A DNA stretch of 64,000 bases. It comes from Jiella flava. GTDB taxonomy: Bacteria > Pseudomonadota > Alphaproteobacteria > Rhizobiales > Rhizobiaceae. Numbering within the stretch: position 1 is the stretch's first letter; each line of letters starts with the position of its first letter. The notes beneath the pieces were generated by a model that saw only the letters and a program-made list of their open reading frames with translations, had not been told where the DNA came from and searched no databases. A program made the translations under genes and the position numbers. The stretch is from contig NZ_JAFMPP010000006.1 in NCBI RefSeq assembly GCF_017349315.1, positions 62,001-126,000 of the forward strand, written 5' to 3'. Shown piece by piece: positions 1-12,385 of the stretch.

Positions 1-842
1 AGCCGGCCAGCCTCACACTCGCCAAACTCGCCCGGCGGATCGAGACCGAACTCGGCATCACCGTGTCGATCGGCCTGTCGCACAACAAGTTTCTCGCCAA
101 GGTCGCGAGCGAGCTGGAAAAGCCGCGCGGCTTCTCGGTGATCGGGCGGGCGGAAACCCAGAGCTTTCTCGCCGAAAAGCCGATCAGCCTGATCTGGGGC
201 GTCGGCAAGGCGATGGAACAAAAGCTCGCGGCCGATGGCTTCAGACAGATCGGCCAACTCCAGACGACGGCGGAAAGCGACCTGATGAAGCGCTACGGCG
301 AGACCGGCCGTCGGCTCTGGCGTCTGTCGCGCGGCATCGACGAGCGAAAGGTCAGCCCCCGCAGCGAGGCCAAAAGCATCTCCGCGGAGACCACCTTTGA
401 CACCGACATCGCCGCTCTCGAAACCCTGATGCCGATCCTGCGCGATCTCAGCGAAACTGTTGCGGCGCGGCTGAAACAGACCGATCTGTCGGCCGCAACG
501 ATCGTGCTGAAGCTTAAGACCGCCGACTTTCGAATTCGCACGCGCAACCGGAAGCTCGCCGACCCCACCCGCCTCGCCGACAAGATTTTCGCCGCCGGTC
601 GCGCGCTGTTGGAAAAGGAAGCTGACGGCACGCGCTTTCGCCTGATCGGCATCGGATGCGCAGATTTCGCCAAGGCCGAGTTGGCTGATCCGGTCGATCT
701 CGTCGACCAGGGGGCCGAGAAGCGCGCCCGCGCCGAACAGGCCCTCGACCGTCTGCGCGGGAAATTCGGCAAGAGCGCGATCGAAACCGGCATCACCTTC
801 GGCAAGCTGGCGAAACCGCGACGGGACGAGCCGCGCACATAG
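1..842 (+). CDS. dinB: DNA polymerase IV, C-terminal part (cut by window start)
   Basis: Y-family translesion DNA polymerase that copies damaged templates. The reading frame is open from base 3 with no start codon that fits the family, so the gene begins before the window. Seen here: the end of the palm with the motif [13 protein letters not shown] (near base 75), then helix-hairpin-helix residues with IWGVGKAM (fingers/thumb) and the little-finger domain to the stop at 840-842. Roughly the last 280 residues of a family of about 350-430 are present. It converges on dnaE. The short form after LSHNK and the neighbouring replicative polymerase fit DinB rather than ImuB. The left boundary is the window edge. 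Confidence 0.93.
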   Translation, partial: PASLTLAKLARRIETELGITVSIGLSHNKFLAKVASELEKPRGFSVIGRAETQSFLAEKPISLIWGVGKAMEQKLAADGFRQIGQLQTTAESDLMKRYGETGRRLWRLSRGIDERKVSPRSEAKSISAETTFDTDIAALETLMPILRDLSETVAARLKQTDLSAATIVLKLKTADFRIRTRNRKLADPTRLADKIFAAGRALLEKEADGTRFRLIGIGCADFAKAELADPVDLVDQGAEKRARAEQALDRLRGKFGKSAIETGITFGKLAKPRRDEPRT

Positions 843-1147
843 TGCCGCTGAACAAATCAAATGACCTGCCGGCCATGTCCTCTTGGCCCTGGGTTCAAAC
901 GCCACTCCGGCCTGCCGGCGCCCCATGCAAGCGATACTCCCTGATGTGAGCCGCGATAAGCTGCACTGCGCGCAGCCGTGCGCAAGGGGCCGCGCGCAAG
1001 GAGCCGCGCCCACCCATTAAGCCGGCTTATAAATTGTCCGGCGACCTCAGCGCGGCGGGCATCACGCGATTTGCAGCGGCCCATCAGCCCGGCATCATGA
1101 CGAGACCATCGTCAACTTCGCGTCCGCACCATCCGGCGCCTCGACCG
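843..1147. other. Convergent intergenic region, no gene seen
   Basis: These 305 bases lie between the convergent ends of dinB and dnaE. I see no convincing coding potential. Two imperfect direct copies of GCCGCGC with flanking GCAAGG lie around 988-1012. No hairpin with a clear T-run is visible, so no intrinsic terminator is called. Confidence 0.5.
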
Positions 1148-4645
<3,498 letters not shown>

Positions 4646-4874
4646 GATCGGCTCCCGTCCTTCACCGCCCGGATCGACGAGGCGGACGATCCAGCCGAAT
4701 GTTCTGGTGTGAGGCGTACCCCTCAACCCGCCGTTATGAAAGGCGGCCGGCGCCATCCGTCCCCAGAAAAAGGAGGCCCCCGCCACCGAATGGCGAGCGC
4801 CGGCGGTCCGCCCCGCGGGCTCACCGCGCAGACCACATCGGCTCGCCGCGATCGCAAGGCGCAGCCCGTCTCCG

Positions 4875-4961
4875 TCAGACGGCGTGGATCACCAGGGCGA
4901 AAACGAACAGGAAGCTCGAAATGGCGGCGAGCGACAGGATGTCCTTGGCAACGATGAGCAT
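4875..4961 (-). CDS. Possible 28-residue membrane peptide
   Basis: A short reading frame encoding a peptide that starts MLIVAKDIL and ends VFALVIHAV. It is almost one hydrophobic helix (about residues 8-26) with a short charged start. GGAG lies 9 bases before the ATG. The frame stays open upstream (ATGs at 4988 and 5108), but a TTGACA promoter at 5016-5021 would place the transcript start near 4985, which favours the 4961 start. It lies 230 bases upstream of dnaE on the same strand. I do not recognise a family. Short hydrophobic frames can arise by chance, so confidence is moderate. Confidence 0.4.
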   Translation of the reverse strand: MLIVAKDILSLAAISSFLFVFALVIHAV

Positions 4962-4991
4962 AGCGAAAATCTCCGTTAGCGCTTTCATCCC

Positions 4992-5021
4992 TTTATGTTC
5001 TTCTTTTGTTCTCTCTGTCAA
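4992..5021 (-). promoter_or_regulatory. Candidate sigma-70-type promoter for the small membrane peptide
   Basis: On the minus strand, a perfect TTGACA (5021-5016) is followed after 18 bases by CATAAA (4997-4992). The predicted transcript start is near 4985, leaving a leader of about 24 bases with GGAG before the ATG at 4961. The AT-rich tract here stands out from the GC-rich surroundings. The -10 match is only four of six and the spacer is one base long. Confidence 0.4.
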
Positions 5022-5657
5022 GCGTTTTTCCACGGCGTCATTGACGATATTGAAAAGGCCGGTCATGCCCGTCACGGCGGCTGACGGGTCGAAGCCGCAA
5101 CACCCCATTCCCGCCGGTTACCCGCGCAAATTCCAAAGGGCGGCGCGAGTGTGTTTCGGTGCGGAAGATTGATCTGACGCAGACGCGATGGTCAGGTCGG
5201 GCCGAGCAGGCCCGCTTCGAGGCCATCGCGCCGGGCGCGATGATGTCCCCGGTCGCGATGTCATTTGACGGCGACGGTCATGGCGGCAGACAACGCGCCC
5301 GCCGCGGCGGCCCCTCAGTCAGACAGGTGATGTCATCAGCAGATTGCGCCAGTCGCCTTTTATCGACCGCGAGCGTGGCGGTCGGCAACCAATGTCGACA
5401 CGAGCTGGCGCCGCATCGATCGCATGCGCCCGTTTCAAGCCCAGGAAGACATCATCGGCAGTTTCCTCGGTCTTCGCACGGATCTTGAGGTCGGCAAGAC
5501 ATTCAACGCGACCGTCCGCTACGAGACCAGGGCGGCATTTGGCTGACGGTCAGAACCTTGAGCAGACAACCTCGGTCCATGGCAACTCTCCGTCATCGCT
5601 CGGTTTCCCCGTGTCTCTCGAGTTCTCCCGACGCTTGGCACGCGCAAAAGTCCGACC
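5022..5657. other. Intergenic stretch without a supported gene
   Basis: About 640 bases between the small peptide and the T6SS cargo genes. Open frames exist on both strands but have no start-site signals, no recognisable motif, and compositions expected from GC-rich chance frames. It may hold eroded sequence at the left edge of the T6SS island. I see no integrase, tRNA or clear repeat. Confidence 0.4.
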
Positions 5658-5969
5658 TCAATCCCTCGCAGCCGAAAGATCCGCGCCGGACAAGAGGTCT
5701 TTGACCATCGCAAAAAAAGCCGCGACCGACAGGCCGATTTCAACAGGCGTGAAATCCCGCCCCCACCGACGCGCGAACTCGTCTTCCGCGCGGTTGTGAT
5801 AGCGCGCCAAGAACTCATCCATCTCGGCCTCGACTTGGACCCGTTCAGACTCGGCGATATCGCCGCAGTAGTTCAAGATCGCCTCGCGAACCGTGTCGGC
5901 ATAGAGATCCATGTCCTGATGGAGATAACCGCCGATCATCTGCGATATCTCGAAAAATCCGTCCGCCAT
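5658..5969 (-). CDS. CdiI-type immunity protein (CdiI_2-like)
   Basis: Intact 103-residue protein. The segment ISQMIGGYLHQDMDL (about residues 8-22) matches the GGYFHQDWDL-type core of the CdiI_2 family of contact-dependent inhibition immunity proteins. It is acidic and probably cytosolic, as expected for an inhibitor of an RNase toxin. The ATG at 5969 follows the toxin's TAG stop (5975-5977) by 5 bases, so it is probably translationally coupled to it. Because of frameshifts in the toxin, this gene is also in frame with the toxin's middle segment, giving an artificial 297-codon frame up to 6551; the family match and toxin stop show that this is not a natural fusion. Confidence 0.75.
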   Translation of the reverse strand: MADGFFEISQMIGGYLHQDMDLYADTVREAILNYCGDIAESERVQVEAEMDEFLARYHNRAEDEFARRWGRDFTPVEIGLSVAAFFAMVKDLLSGADLSAARD

Positions 5970-5974
5970 CGCGA

Positions 5975-6805
5975 CTAAATCGGGTAGGAGGTGAGAATGA
6001 AATACTGCATTCCGTTGTACTCTTCCTTGCGAAGGATGATTTTCACCCGCGACAGTCTGGCGAGACTCTCGGTCGATCGCGTGATCGCCGAAGCCCACGT
6101 CGCGTCCCGCATCCATCTCCAGGACGAGATTCCGGCGCCCCGCCGACTGGGCCCACTGCTGAATTTGGGCCTTATTGATCCTTAGAACCCGACTGATCGA
6201 ACGTTGCGCGATCGCCAGATCATCGAATGTCGAAATCATCGCCGGTGGCCGGCTACTTGCCACGGTCTCGGCGATCCGTTGGCGAACAGTGGCTTCGTCC
6301 AGCCAAACATGCCGCAAAATCGTATGACCGCCCAGTCGGGGCCCCTCGACGGCCTCATGGCGCATGAGAGAAATCTCACCCGAGCGGATGACGCCGACAC
6401 GCACGGCTCCGGCCAATGACGCGGCGCCGATCGGCACTGCGATATCGGCGATCGTTCCGATCGTTCGCGAGGCCGATGGCGATGCGCCAAGATCCTCCGC
6501 CAACCGACTGGCGGCTCTATCGAAAGCGAGCGCCGGCTTTGCCCGGTCCAAATCTCATCAGCGCCGGTAGCGCATTGATCGAGCCCGTGCACGCCCAACG
6601 CGACGCCGCCGATCTTGGTCAGAGCGCTCGGCTCCGGCTCTGCCAGCAGGACACCGGCGCCGACCAATTCGGCACCGCAGCCGAGCATGCGAAGACCGCC
6701 AAGCAGTCGATTGCCTACGGCCCTCCCAGGCTCAAGCGATTCGCCTTCAAGCACCGCAGCAAGCTGTATCTCGAACAGCTGATTGACGCCCTCGACAATC
6801 GTCAC
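5975..6805 (-). pseudogene. RNase A-like (CdiA-CT type) toxin, broken by two frameshifts
   Basis: Three frames together make one effector. Frame 1 (6805 to about 6545) holds a glycine/hydrophobic pretoxin region ending near GVALGVHGLDQ and EIWTG. Frame 2 (about 6545-6088) has RTIGTIADI followed by GGHTILRHVWL and STFDDLAIAQRSISRVL, the start of the bacterial RNase A-like domain. Frame 3 (about 6088-5975) has VKIILRKEE and ends FILTSYPI, the usual end of this domain with its Thr-x-Tyr pair. One missing G near 6542-6544 and one extra base near 6083-6090 would explain the shifts. A functional start is unclear: GTG at 6805 is the only candidate, yet the frame stays open upstream through a 42-bp palindrome to a TGA at 6908-6910. 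Likely a T6SS cargo RNase, now inactive unless these are sequencing errors. Confidence 0.75.
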
Positions 6806-6859
6806 CCACTCAGCCCGTAAAACCTCCTGCCCAGCGGCGATACCACCCGGAAGACACGA

Positions 6860-6901
6860 CCCGCCTGGACAAAACCGAGGCCTCGGTTTTGTCCAGGCGG
6901 G
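6860..6901. repeat. Perfect 42-bp palindrome
   Basis: Every base of 6860-6880 pairs with 6881-6901 (centre GAGG/CCTC, outer arms CCCGCCTGG and CCAGGCGGG), with no spacer. It sits between the secreted unknown (ends 6992) and the toxin remnant. Neither strand has a T-run directly after it, so it is not a standard intrinsic terminator. It could be a strong cruciform or RNA hairpin that isolates the toxin, an operator, a remnant of a mobile element, or an assembly fold-back. Confidence 0.85.
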
Positions 6902-6991
6902 GATCTCTCACCAATCCACACGGACACCGAGTCACGCTCATATCGCTCGTCGCTCATCGTCAGCGCGCCGGCGCAGGCTGCAGCAGTCCGA

Positions 6992-7885
6992 TCAGCCGGA
7001 ACCCGCGGCTTGCTGTTTCAGAAACGCCATCAGGGCTTGCCGTAAGTCGGCGTCGACTTGTCGTTTGAAGGCCGCAATCAAGGTGCCGCGTTTTTCACGC
7101 CCACTTGGGCTCTGATAGAAATCCAGAAGCGTTCGCACGTCATCAGCTCGCAACGTCGCCAGTGCCAGTTCCACCCGCTGCTCTTCTGCCTGACGCGACA
7201 GTTCGGGCGACGGCATGCCCTCAGTGCCGACGCTGGCCCCGGTTGTATCAGCGAGAATGGCATCGACGGCCTCGGCCCGATCGGATTCTCCCAGAGCGCC
7301 AATCTCGCCCGGCGCTCCGCTGGCGACACGGCGAAGGGTCTCGGCGATCTTTTCGCGGCAAAACGCTACCTCGGCCGCAAGCTCAGGGGCAGCCATCAGA
7401 GGCGCCAAGGTCCGGATCGCAGCGAGATCTGTCCTGCTTGCAAGCGGCAGGGAGTGATCACCATCATGGATCTTCAAAGAATCGACAGGCGACCGCCTTG
7501 CGGCAAGATAGTGTTTCGCCGCTTCGGCGAGGCGCTCGCCATCATTGCGTCGGTCAGGGACCGCGGCCAGCGCCGACCGCATCGCCGTCATCGCGGTCTT
7601 GACGTCGAAAGCCGACGCTGCTGCCTGGCGCATATCCGCGAAACGGCGTGTGGACTCTGCTCGATCAGTCCGAAGTGGTTCAACAGGCACACTGTCGACC
7701 ACGCTGGGCAATGCCGCATAGATCGCCCGCGCCTGTTCCAGGCCGAGCAGGGCATCATCCTCAGCCCTCCCAGCCTGCGCACGGACCGACACGCCGGCGA
7801 AGATCATCAGCACGCCCATCGCAAGCGCGCCGGACAATCGACCGATGGCGACAGATCCTAAGGGCCGAAATCGCATCCTCGCCAT
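6992..7885 (-). CDS. Secreted protein of unknown function, possible periplasmic immunity partner
   Basis: A 297-residue protein with a signal peptide: basic start MARMRFRP, hydrophobic LSGALAMGVLMIFAGVSV and a likely AQA cleavage site near residue 38. The mature part is helical and charged. Its C-terminal third (LLDFYQSPSGREKRG) loosely resembles DUF2059-type helices, but I do not recognise a firm family. Its ATG overlaps the stop of the gene before it (TGATG), so the two are translationally coupled. It is the second gene after hcp, where Agrobacterium-type clusters carry effector/immunity pairs. Inference: a periplasmic immunity or accessory protein for the preceding gene. Confidence 0.6.
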   Translation of the reverse strand: MARMRFRPLGSVAIGRLSGALAMGVLMIFAGVSVRAQAGRAEDDALLGLEQARAIYAALPSVVDSVPVEPLRTDRAESTRRFADMRQAAASAFDVKTAMTAMRSALAAVPDRRNDGERLAEAAKHYLAARRSPVDSLKIHDGDHSLPLASRTDLAAIRTLAPLMAAPELAAEVAFCREKIAETLRRVASGAPGEIGALGESDRAEAVDAILADTTGASVGTEGMPSPELSRQAEEQRVELALATLRADDVRTLLDFYQSPSGREKRGTLIAAFKRQVDADLRQALMAFLKQQAAGSG

Positions 7886-8934
7886 CAGCTTCTGACGTCC
7901 ATGAAGCTTTGCGGACGAACGGCTTTTGCGATCTGCGAAAGCACCAGCTCGGCTTTGACCAGCTCGCGATGCGTCGTCGGCTTGCCGCCGAACAAACCGC
8001 CATGCTCGACGTAGAACGGGGCCTTAAAGATCTCGCGATGCAGTTTGTCGATGCGATCGCGAATGCCGGACCCCAAGTCGTCGATGGCGACATATTGCGA
8101 GGCCCCGACAGCGCCGAGCATGGCTTTCGGCTGCGTGGCGACCGGATATAGCGGCGAGCGAGGCGACATGTCGATCGGCGTCTCGGTGGCGCCAACGACG
8201 CTGCTGAACCCTGGCGTGGCGGCAACCGCATGAGCGGGAACCTTGACGAGATGGTCCGAGTCGAGAATGGCCGACATGTAGAAGGACAGCTCGATCTTTT
8301 TCGCCAAGCTCTCTTCCTGAATCGAATTGGCCGGCGGCGGATTGAAAAACGGGGCCTTTTGGAGTTTGACCGCCAGGGCGTCCTTTTCCTCCGCAGACAG
8401 GTTCGGATCGTCCTGGATGCCGTTCGCGACCATTTGGACACAGATCGCGTTCTTGCGGATGAAGTCGTCGACCCGCGTCATGTAGTTGATCGACGTGCTC
8501 GACGCCGCCATCTGCGAACTTTGCAGAAGCTGTGTCGTCGCGATCGTCACGCGCTTCTTGAGCTGCTCTTTGCTTTCGTCGAAGACCGCCCCCAAGGCAA
8601 ATTGAGCGGTCTTGTTGTTGGCGAAGGCGTGAACGACGGCAAAGGTGCGGTCGAGTTCCCGATTGCAGATCGCATCGAGAAACAGACGGCCGGCCAGAAC
8701 CCGCAAAGACGCCGTGGCGAAGACGGCCATCAAGACGCTGCCGGTCGCGACCGACGCCGCAAAGACCAGAAGCTCGGCCGATGCCTTGTCGCTCTGATCC
8801 TGCAATTTCAACGTTTTATGATAGCGCTCATATGCCAAGTCGTAGGCCCGGACATACGGATTGCCGACATTGGCCGACCAGAGATTCTGCTTCAGGGGAA
8901 TATCGCGGATGACACGCGCAATGCGATCCGGCAT
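7885..8934 (-). CDS. Unknown protein after hcp, candidate T6SS cargo
   Basis: A 349-residue protein of no family I recognise. The start at 8934 has AAGGAGAG six bases upstream and is preferred over a start at 8964. There is no signal peptide. A hydrophobic stretch around residues 54-80 (ELLVFAASVATGSVLMAV) could form one or two membrane helices; the rest is soluble, with a proline-rich FNPPPANS near the middle. It follows hcp on the same strand after about 135 bases and overlaps the next gene, which encodes a secreted protein. Position, lack of a Sec signal and coupling to a secreted partner suggest an Hcp-delivered effector. No catalytic motif is visible. Confidence 0.6.
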   Translation of the reverse strand: MPDRIARVIRDIPLKQNLWSANVGNPYVRAYDLAYERYHKTLKLQDQSDKASAELLVFAASVATGSVLMAVFATASLRVLAGRLFLDAICNRELDRTFAVVHAFANNKTAQFALGAVFDESKEQLKKRVTIATTQLLQSSQMAASSTSINYMTRVDDFIRKNAICVQMVANGIQDDPNLSAEEKDALAVKLQKAPFFNPPPANSIQEESLAKKIELSFYMSAILDSDHLVKVPAHAVAATPGFSSVVGATETPIDMSPRSPLYPVATQPKAMLGAVGASQYVAIDDLGSGIRDRIDKLHREIFKAPFYVEHGGLFGGKPTTHRELVKAELVLSQIAKAVRPQSFMDVRS

Positions 8935-9069
8935 CGCTTCTCTCCTTCGGTCGCAAACAAGCATAGGCAGACCTGCCGCGCGGCACGCGGCAGGATCTTT
9001 GGCAGATCGCTCAGCGACAGAGCCATCCGCAACACCGCCGTCGCGTCAGCCGTGCCGCGATCAGGAGGA

Positions 9070-9546
9070 TCAGGCGGCCTTGGTGGTGGCCAGATCGTAG
9101 GAGGCGATCATCGGCGACAACGGCCGCTGATCTTCATCGTACGGCGTGTACTTCACTTCCATCTTGGTGAAATTCAGCCGGATGGTCTCGACCGGACGAT
9201 CGCCGCTGGAGTCGATCGTGTAGTTCGAGATCAGCGTGTTGGTGAGGGTGTATTCGATGTAGGTCATACCCGGGTTACCGGTCGTGACCAGATGGATCAC
9301 CGCGCGCTTGCCGGTATGGCCCGAGCAGGCCTCCTGAAACAGTTTGGTCGCCGAGGAATCGCTCACCTTGGTGAGGACGACTTCCGAAACGGTCGGCTCG
9401 GAAGCCTCGCGGTTGGCGGCCGAGCCGGCGGAGGTGTTCAGGTTGCGGGCGACATTCCAGTGGATTGCCTCGATGTCCATCCACTTTTTGTGCTGCTCGT
9501 GGGTCGCATCGCCCTGAATACCGTCGATCTGCAGATAGATTGGCAT
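9070..9546 (-). CDS. hcp: T6SS tube protein Hcp (TssD)
   Basis: A 158-residue Hcp-family protein that stacks as hexamers into the inner T6SS tube and is secreted, often carrying small effectors in its lumen. The start MPIYLQIDGIQGDAT, the central VSEVVLTKVSD and the C-terminal IRLNFTKMEVKYTPYDEDQ are typical of the family. It lies 46 bases after clpV on the same strand and precedes the cargo genes, the order seen in the Agrobacterium hcp operon. AGGAG lies about 13 bases upstream of the ATG, slightly far. Confidence 0.95.
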   Translation of the reverse strand: MPIYLQIDGIQGDATHEQHKKWMDIEAIHWNVARNLNTSAGSAANREASEPTVSEVVLTKVSDSSATKLFQEACSGHTGKRAVIHLVTTGNPGMTYIEYTLTNTLISNYTIDSSGDRPVETIRLNFTKMEVKYTPYDEDQRPLSPMIASYDLATTKAA

Positions 9547-9592
9547 GACGTCATACTCTCCTGTCTAGATGCCACTCTGTTGGTGCTAGTCG

Positions 9593-12385
9593 TCAAGGCG
9601 TCGTGGCCCGACGGGTCTGCGCGACGTCCAACGCCTCGGATGCCGCCTCATCCGCCGCCGCTTCGGGGTCGGCGAATTCTTCGGGGTCGGCGAAGACGGG
9701 GGCGAGCGTGAAGCCCGTGCCCGTCTCGTGGTCGACCATGATTTCGGTGATGCGCCCGCCATCGAGCATCGCTTTCAGAAAGACGCTCGACAGCTCTGGC
9801 AAAAGATCGCGGGCGATCATCGCTTCGATCGCCCGGGCCCCGGTGACACTGGCCTTGGCCGAATTGACCAGGGCATCGCGAGCCGGCTCGGCGAGCGACA
9901 AGCGAGCGCCGTAGCGATCGACGATCCGCGCCGCGACCTTGGCGATCTGCAGATCGACGATCGCGGCGAGGCTTTCGCCGGTCAGCGGGTTGTATGGCAG
10001 GATCGTGGTTCGCCCGAGAAAGGCCGGCTTGAAATGCTTGCCGAGTTCCTCGGCGATCAGCGCCTCGAACGCCTCGCCAGTCGGCATCGTCTCCGGATCC
10101 TCGGCAAGCTCCGCGATCAATTCCGATGCGCTGTTGGCGGTCATCACGATGGTGGTGTTCTTGAAGTCGACGTCGCGGCCCTCGCCGTCGCGTAAGACCC
10201 CCTTGTCGAACAGCTGATAGAACACGTCCTGGACGCCCGGATGCGCCTTGTCGATCTCGTCGAGCAGCAGGACGCCATAAGGCCGACGACGCACCGCTTC
10301 GGTCAAAACGCCGCCTTCGCCGTAGCCGACATAGCCGGGAGGCGCCCCGACCAGCATCGAGACTTTGTGCTCCTCCTTGAATTCCGACATGTTGATCGTC
10401 GTCAGATATTGCGTACCGCCATAAAGCAGATCGGCCAGCGACAACGCCGTCTCGGTCTTGCCCGTCCCCGACATGCCGACCAAAAGCAAGACCGCTGGCG
10501 GACGGCGCGGATCGGACAGGCCGGCGCGCGCCGAGCGCATCGCCGCCGCGATCCGGTCAAGTGCGGCATCCTGGCCGATCACCCGCTCCTTCAGCCGCGC
10601 TTCGAGAGTTTCGACCGCCGAGACCTGATCGGCCAGCAGCTTGCCGACGGGAATGCCCGTCCAGCGCGCCACGACCGAGGCAATGCCTTCGGCATCGACC
10701 ACGCGGCGCAACAGCGGAGCCTCGCCGCCGATCGTCTTCAGCTCGCGCTCGGCCCGGGCCAGCGCCAGCTGCAGCGCGGCGCGGTCGTTGGCCTTCTCGC
10801 CGCCCGGAAACACCGCAACTGTCGCTGCCGGCTCGATCGCCCCCTCCGCCGTTTCAAAGGCCGCCGCCGATGGACCATCGTTGATCCGCGCCAAAATGGT
10901 CTCGATGCGATCGGCTTCTTCGGCGCGCTCGCGTTCGGCCTCGAGTTGTTCTCGCATCGCCGCGATCAATGCCGAGAGCTCCGCTTGTCGGTCGGCGATG
11001 GCGGCGAGACGATCGCGTCCCTCCCCGCTTGCGGGCTGACGCTCCAGCCATGCCGCCTCGACGCTCAAACGCTCGATCTCGGCTTCGGCGACCCGCACCG
11101 GATCCGGGCTGCCGTGGCGGCTGAGCGCCACCGCGGCAGCAGCCGTATCGACCAGGCTGATCGCCTTGTCCGGCAACTGCCGATCGGGAATATAGCGGGC
11201 CGACAGGCGGACGGCCGCCACCAGCGCATCATAGCGGATGACCACGCCATGGTGGGTCTCGAACCGATCGGCGACACCGCGCAGCATGGCGATCGCGCGA
11301 TCCTCGTCCGGCTCGTCGATCTTCACCGCCTGAAAGCGGCGGGCGAGCGCGGCGTCCTTCTCAATATGGCGCTTGTATTCGCTGAAGGTGGTTGCCGCGA
11401 GGGTTCTGAGTTCACCGCGCGCGAGCGCGGGCTTGAGAAGATTGGCCGCCGCGCCCTGGCCGTCGCTGCGGCCGCCGCCCATCAGCATATGCGCTTCATC
11501 GATGAACAGGATGATCGGTTGGGTGCTGGCCTTCACTTCATCGATGACGCCGCGCAGGCGACGCTCGAACTCGCCTTTGATCCCGGCGCCCGCTTCGAGC
11601 AGCCCGAGATCCAGCGACAAAAGCCGCATTTCGGCCAGCCGCTCCGGCAGTGTGTCTGCGGCGATCGCCAATGCCAGCGCCTCGGCGACAGCGGTCTTGC
11701 CAACGCCCGCTTCGCCGACGAGGATCGGATTGTTCTGGCGGCGGCGCATCAAAACGTCGACGACTTGGCGAAGCTCGGCCTCACGGCCGATCACCGGATC
11801 GATCCGCCCCTCCCGGGCCGCTGCGGTCAGATCCTGGGTGTATTGATCGAGAAATGCACTGTGAGCGCCCGCTCCGGCAACGCTTTGGTCTCCGCCGAAG
11901 GACGGCGCGACCGATGACGGCGCCGCCGGCTCGGATGCGGCCAGTTCGGCATCCAGAACCTCGCGCCTGGCTTCGCGTAGCGACGGCGCGATGCCGCGCA
12001 GGACGGCCCGCAGGGACGTTTCGTCGAGCATACAGGCGATCAGATCCGCCCGGCAGACCTGCCGGCGACCATGTTGCAGCGTCGCCCGCACATAAGCTTC
12101 GCGCGCCAGTTCGATCAGATTTTGCGACAGAGTCAGCGTCGCATCCGGACTGGCCGGAAGATCGGCCAGCGCTGCATCGAGCTCGGCCCTGACGGTATTC
12201 GTCGGAACGCCGAGACGATCCATCAGAAGGCGACCGTCATCGACGTCCACAATTGCCCTCAACCAGTGCACGACCTCGACTGTTCTATGGGTCGAGCGGG
12301 CCGCCATCGCAGCAGCCGACTCCAAGTCGGAGCGACATGCCGGATCGAGATTTTGAATTAACTTCTCGACACTTATCTGAGGCAT
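9593..12385 (-). CDS. clpV: T6SS sheath-recycling ATPase ClpV (TssH)
   Basis: Hsp100/Clp ATPase of 930 residues that disassembles contracted TssB/TssC sheaths. In order: a Clp N domain (about 1-150), a first AAA+ module with Walker A GEAGVGKTA (Lys about 230) and Walker B ILFIDEAHML, a coiled-coil middle domain, a second AAA+ module with GMSGTGKTE and LLLDEIDKAHPGVQ, and a C-terminal D2-small domain. The start at 12385 gives MPQISVEKLI, a good Clp N start; an ATG five codons earlier (12400) is also possible, and neither has a strong ribosome site. Divergent from tssA. Confidence 0.95.
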   Translation of the reverse strand: MPQISVEKLIQNLDPACRSDLESAAAMAARSTHRTVEVVHWLRAIVDVDDGRLLMDRLGVPTNTVRAELDAALADLPASPDATLTLSQNLIELAREAYVRATLQHGRRQVCRADLIACMLDETSLRAVLRGIAPSLREARREVLDAELAASEPAAPSSVAPSFGGDQSVAGAGAHSAFLDQYTQDLTAAAREGRIDPVIGREAELRQVVDVLMRRRQNNPILVGEAGVGKTAVAEALALAIAADTLPERLAEMRLLSLDLGLLEAGAGIKGEFERRLRGVIDEVKASTQPIILFIDEAHMLMGGGRSDGQGAAANLLKPALARGELRTLAATTFSEYKRHIEKDAALARRFQAVKIDEPDEDRAIAMLRGVADRFETHHGVVIRYDALVAAVRLSARYIPDRQLPDKAISLVDTAAAAVALSRHGSPDPVRVAEAEIERLSVEAAWLERQPASGEGRDRLAAIADRQAELSALIAAMREQLEAERERAEEADRIETILARINDGPSAAAFETAEGAIEPAATVAVFPGGEKANDRAALQLALARAERELKTIGGEAPLLRRVVDAEGIASVVARWTGIPVGKLLADQVSAVETLEARLKERVIGQDAALDRIAAAMRSARAGLSDPRRPPAVLLLVGMSGTGKTETALSLADLLYGGTQYLTTINMSEFKEEHKVSMLVGAPPGYVGYGEGGVLTEAVRRRPYGVLLLDEIDKAHPGVQDVFYQLFDKGVLRDGEGRDVDFKNTTIVMTANSASELIAELAEDPETMPTGEAFEALIAEELGKHFKPAFLGRTTILPYNPLTGESLAAIVDLQIAKVAARIVDRYGARLSLAEPARDALVNSAKASVTGARAIEAMIARDLLPELSSVFLKAMLDGGRITEIMVDHETGTGFTLAPVFADPEEFADPEAAADEAASEALDVAQTRRATTP

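Noticed and set aside
5658-6551. A single 297-residue toxin-immunity fusion protein
   Set aside because: The continuous frame exists, but the toxin's natural end with its TAG stop lies in another frame and the immunity family starts at 5969, so the fusion is a by-product of a frameshift.
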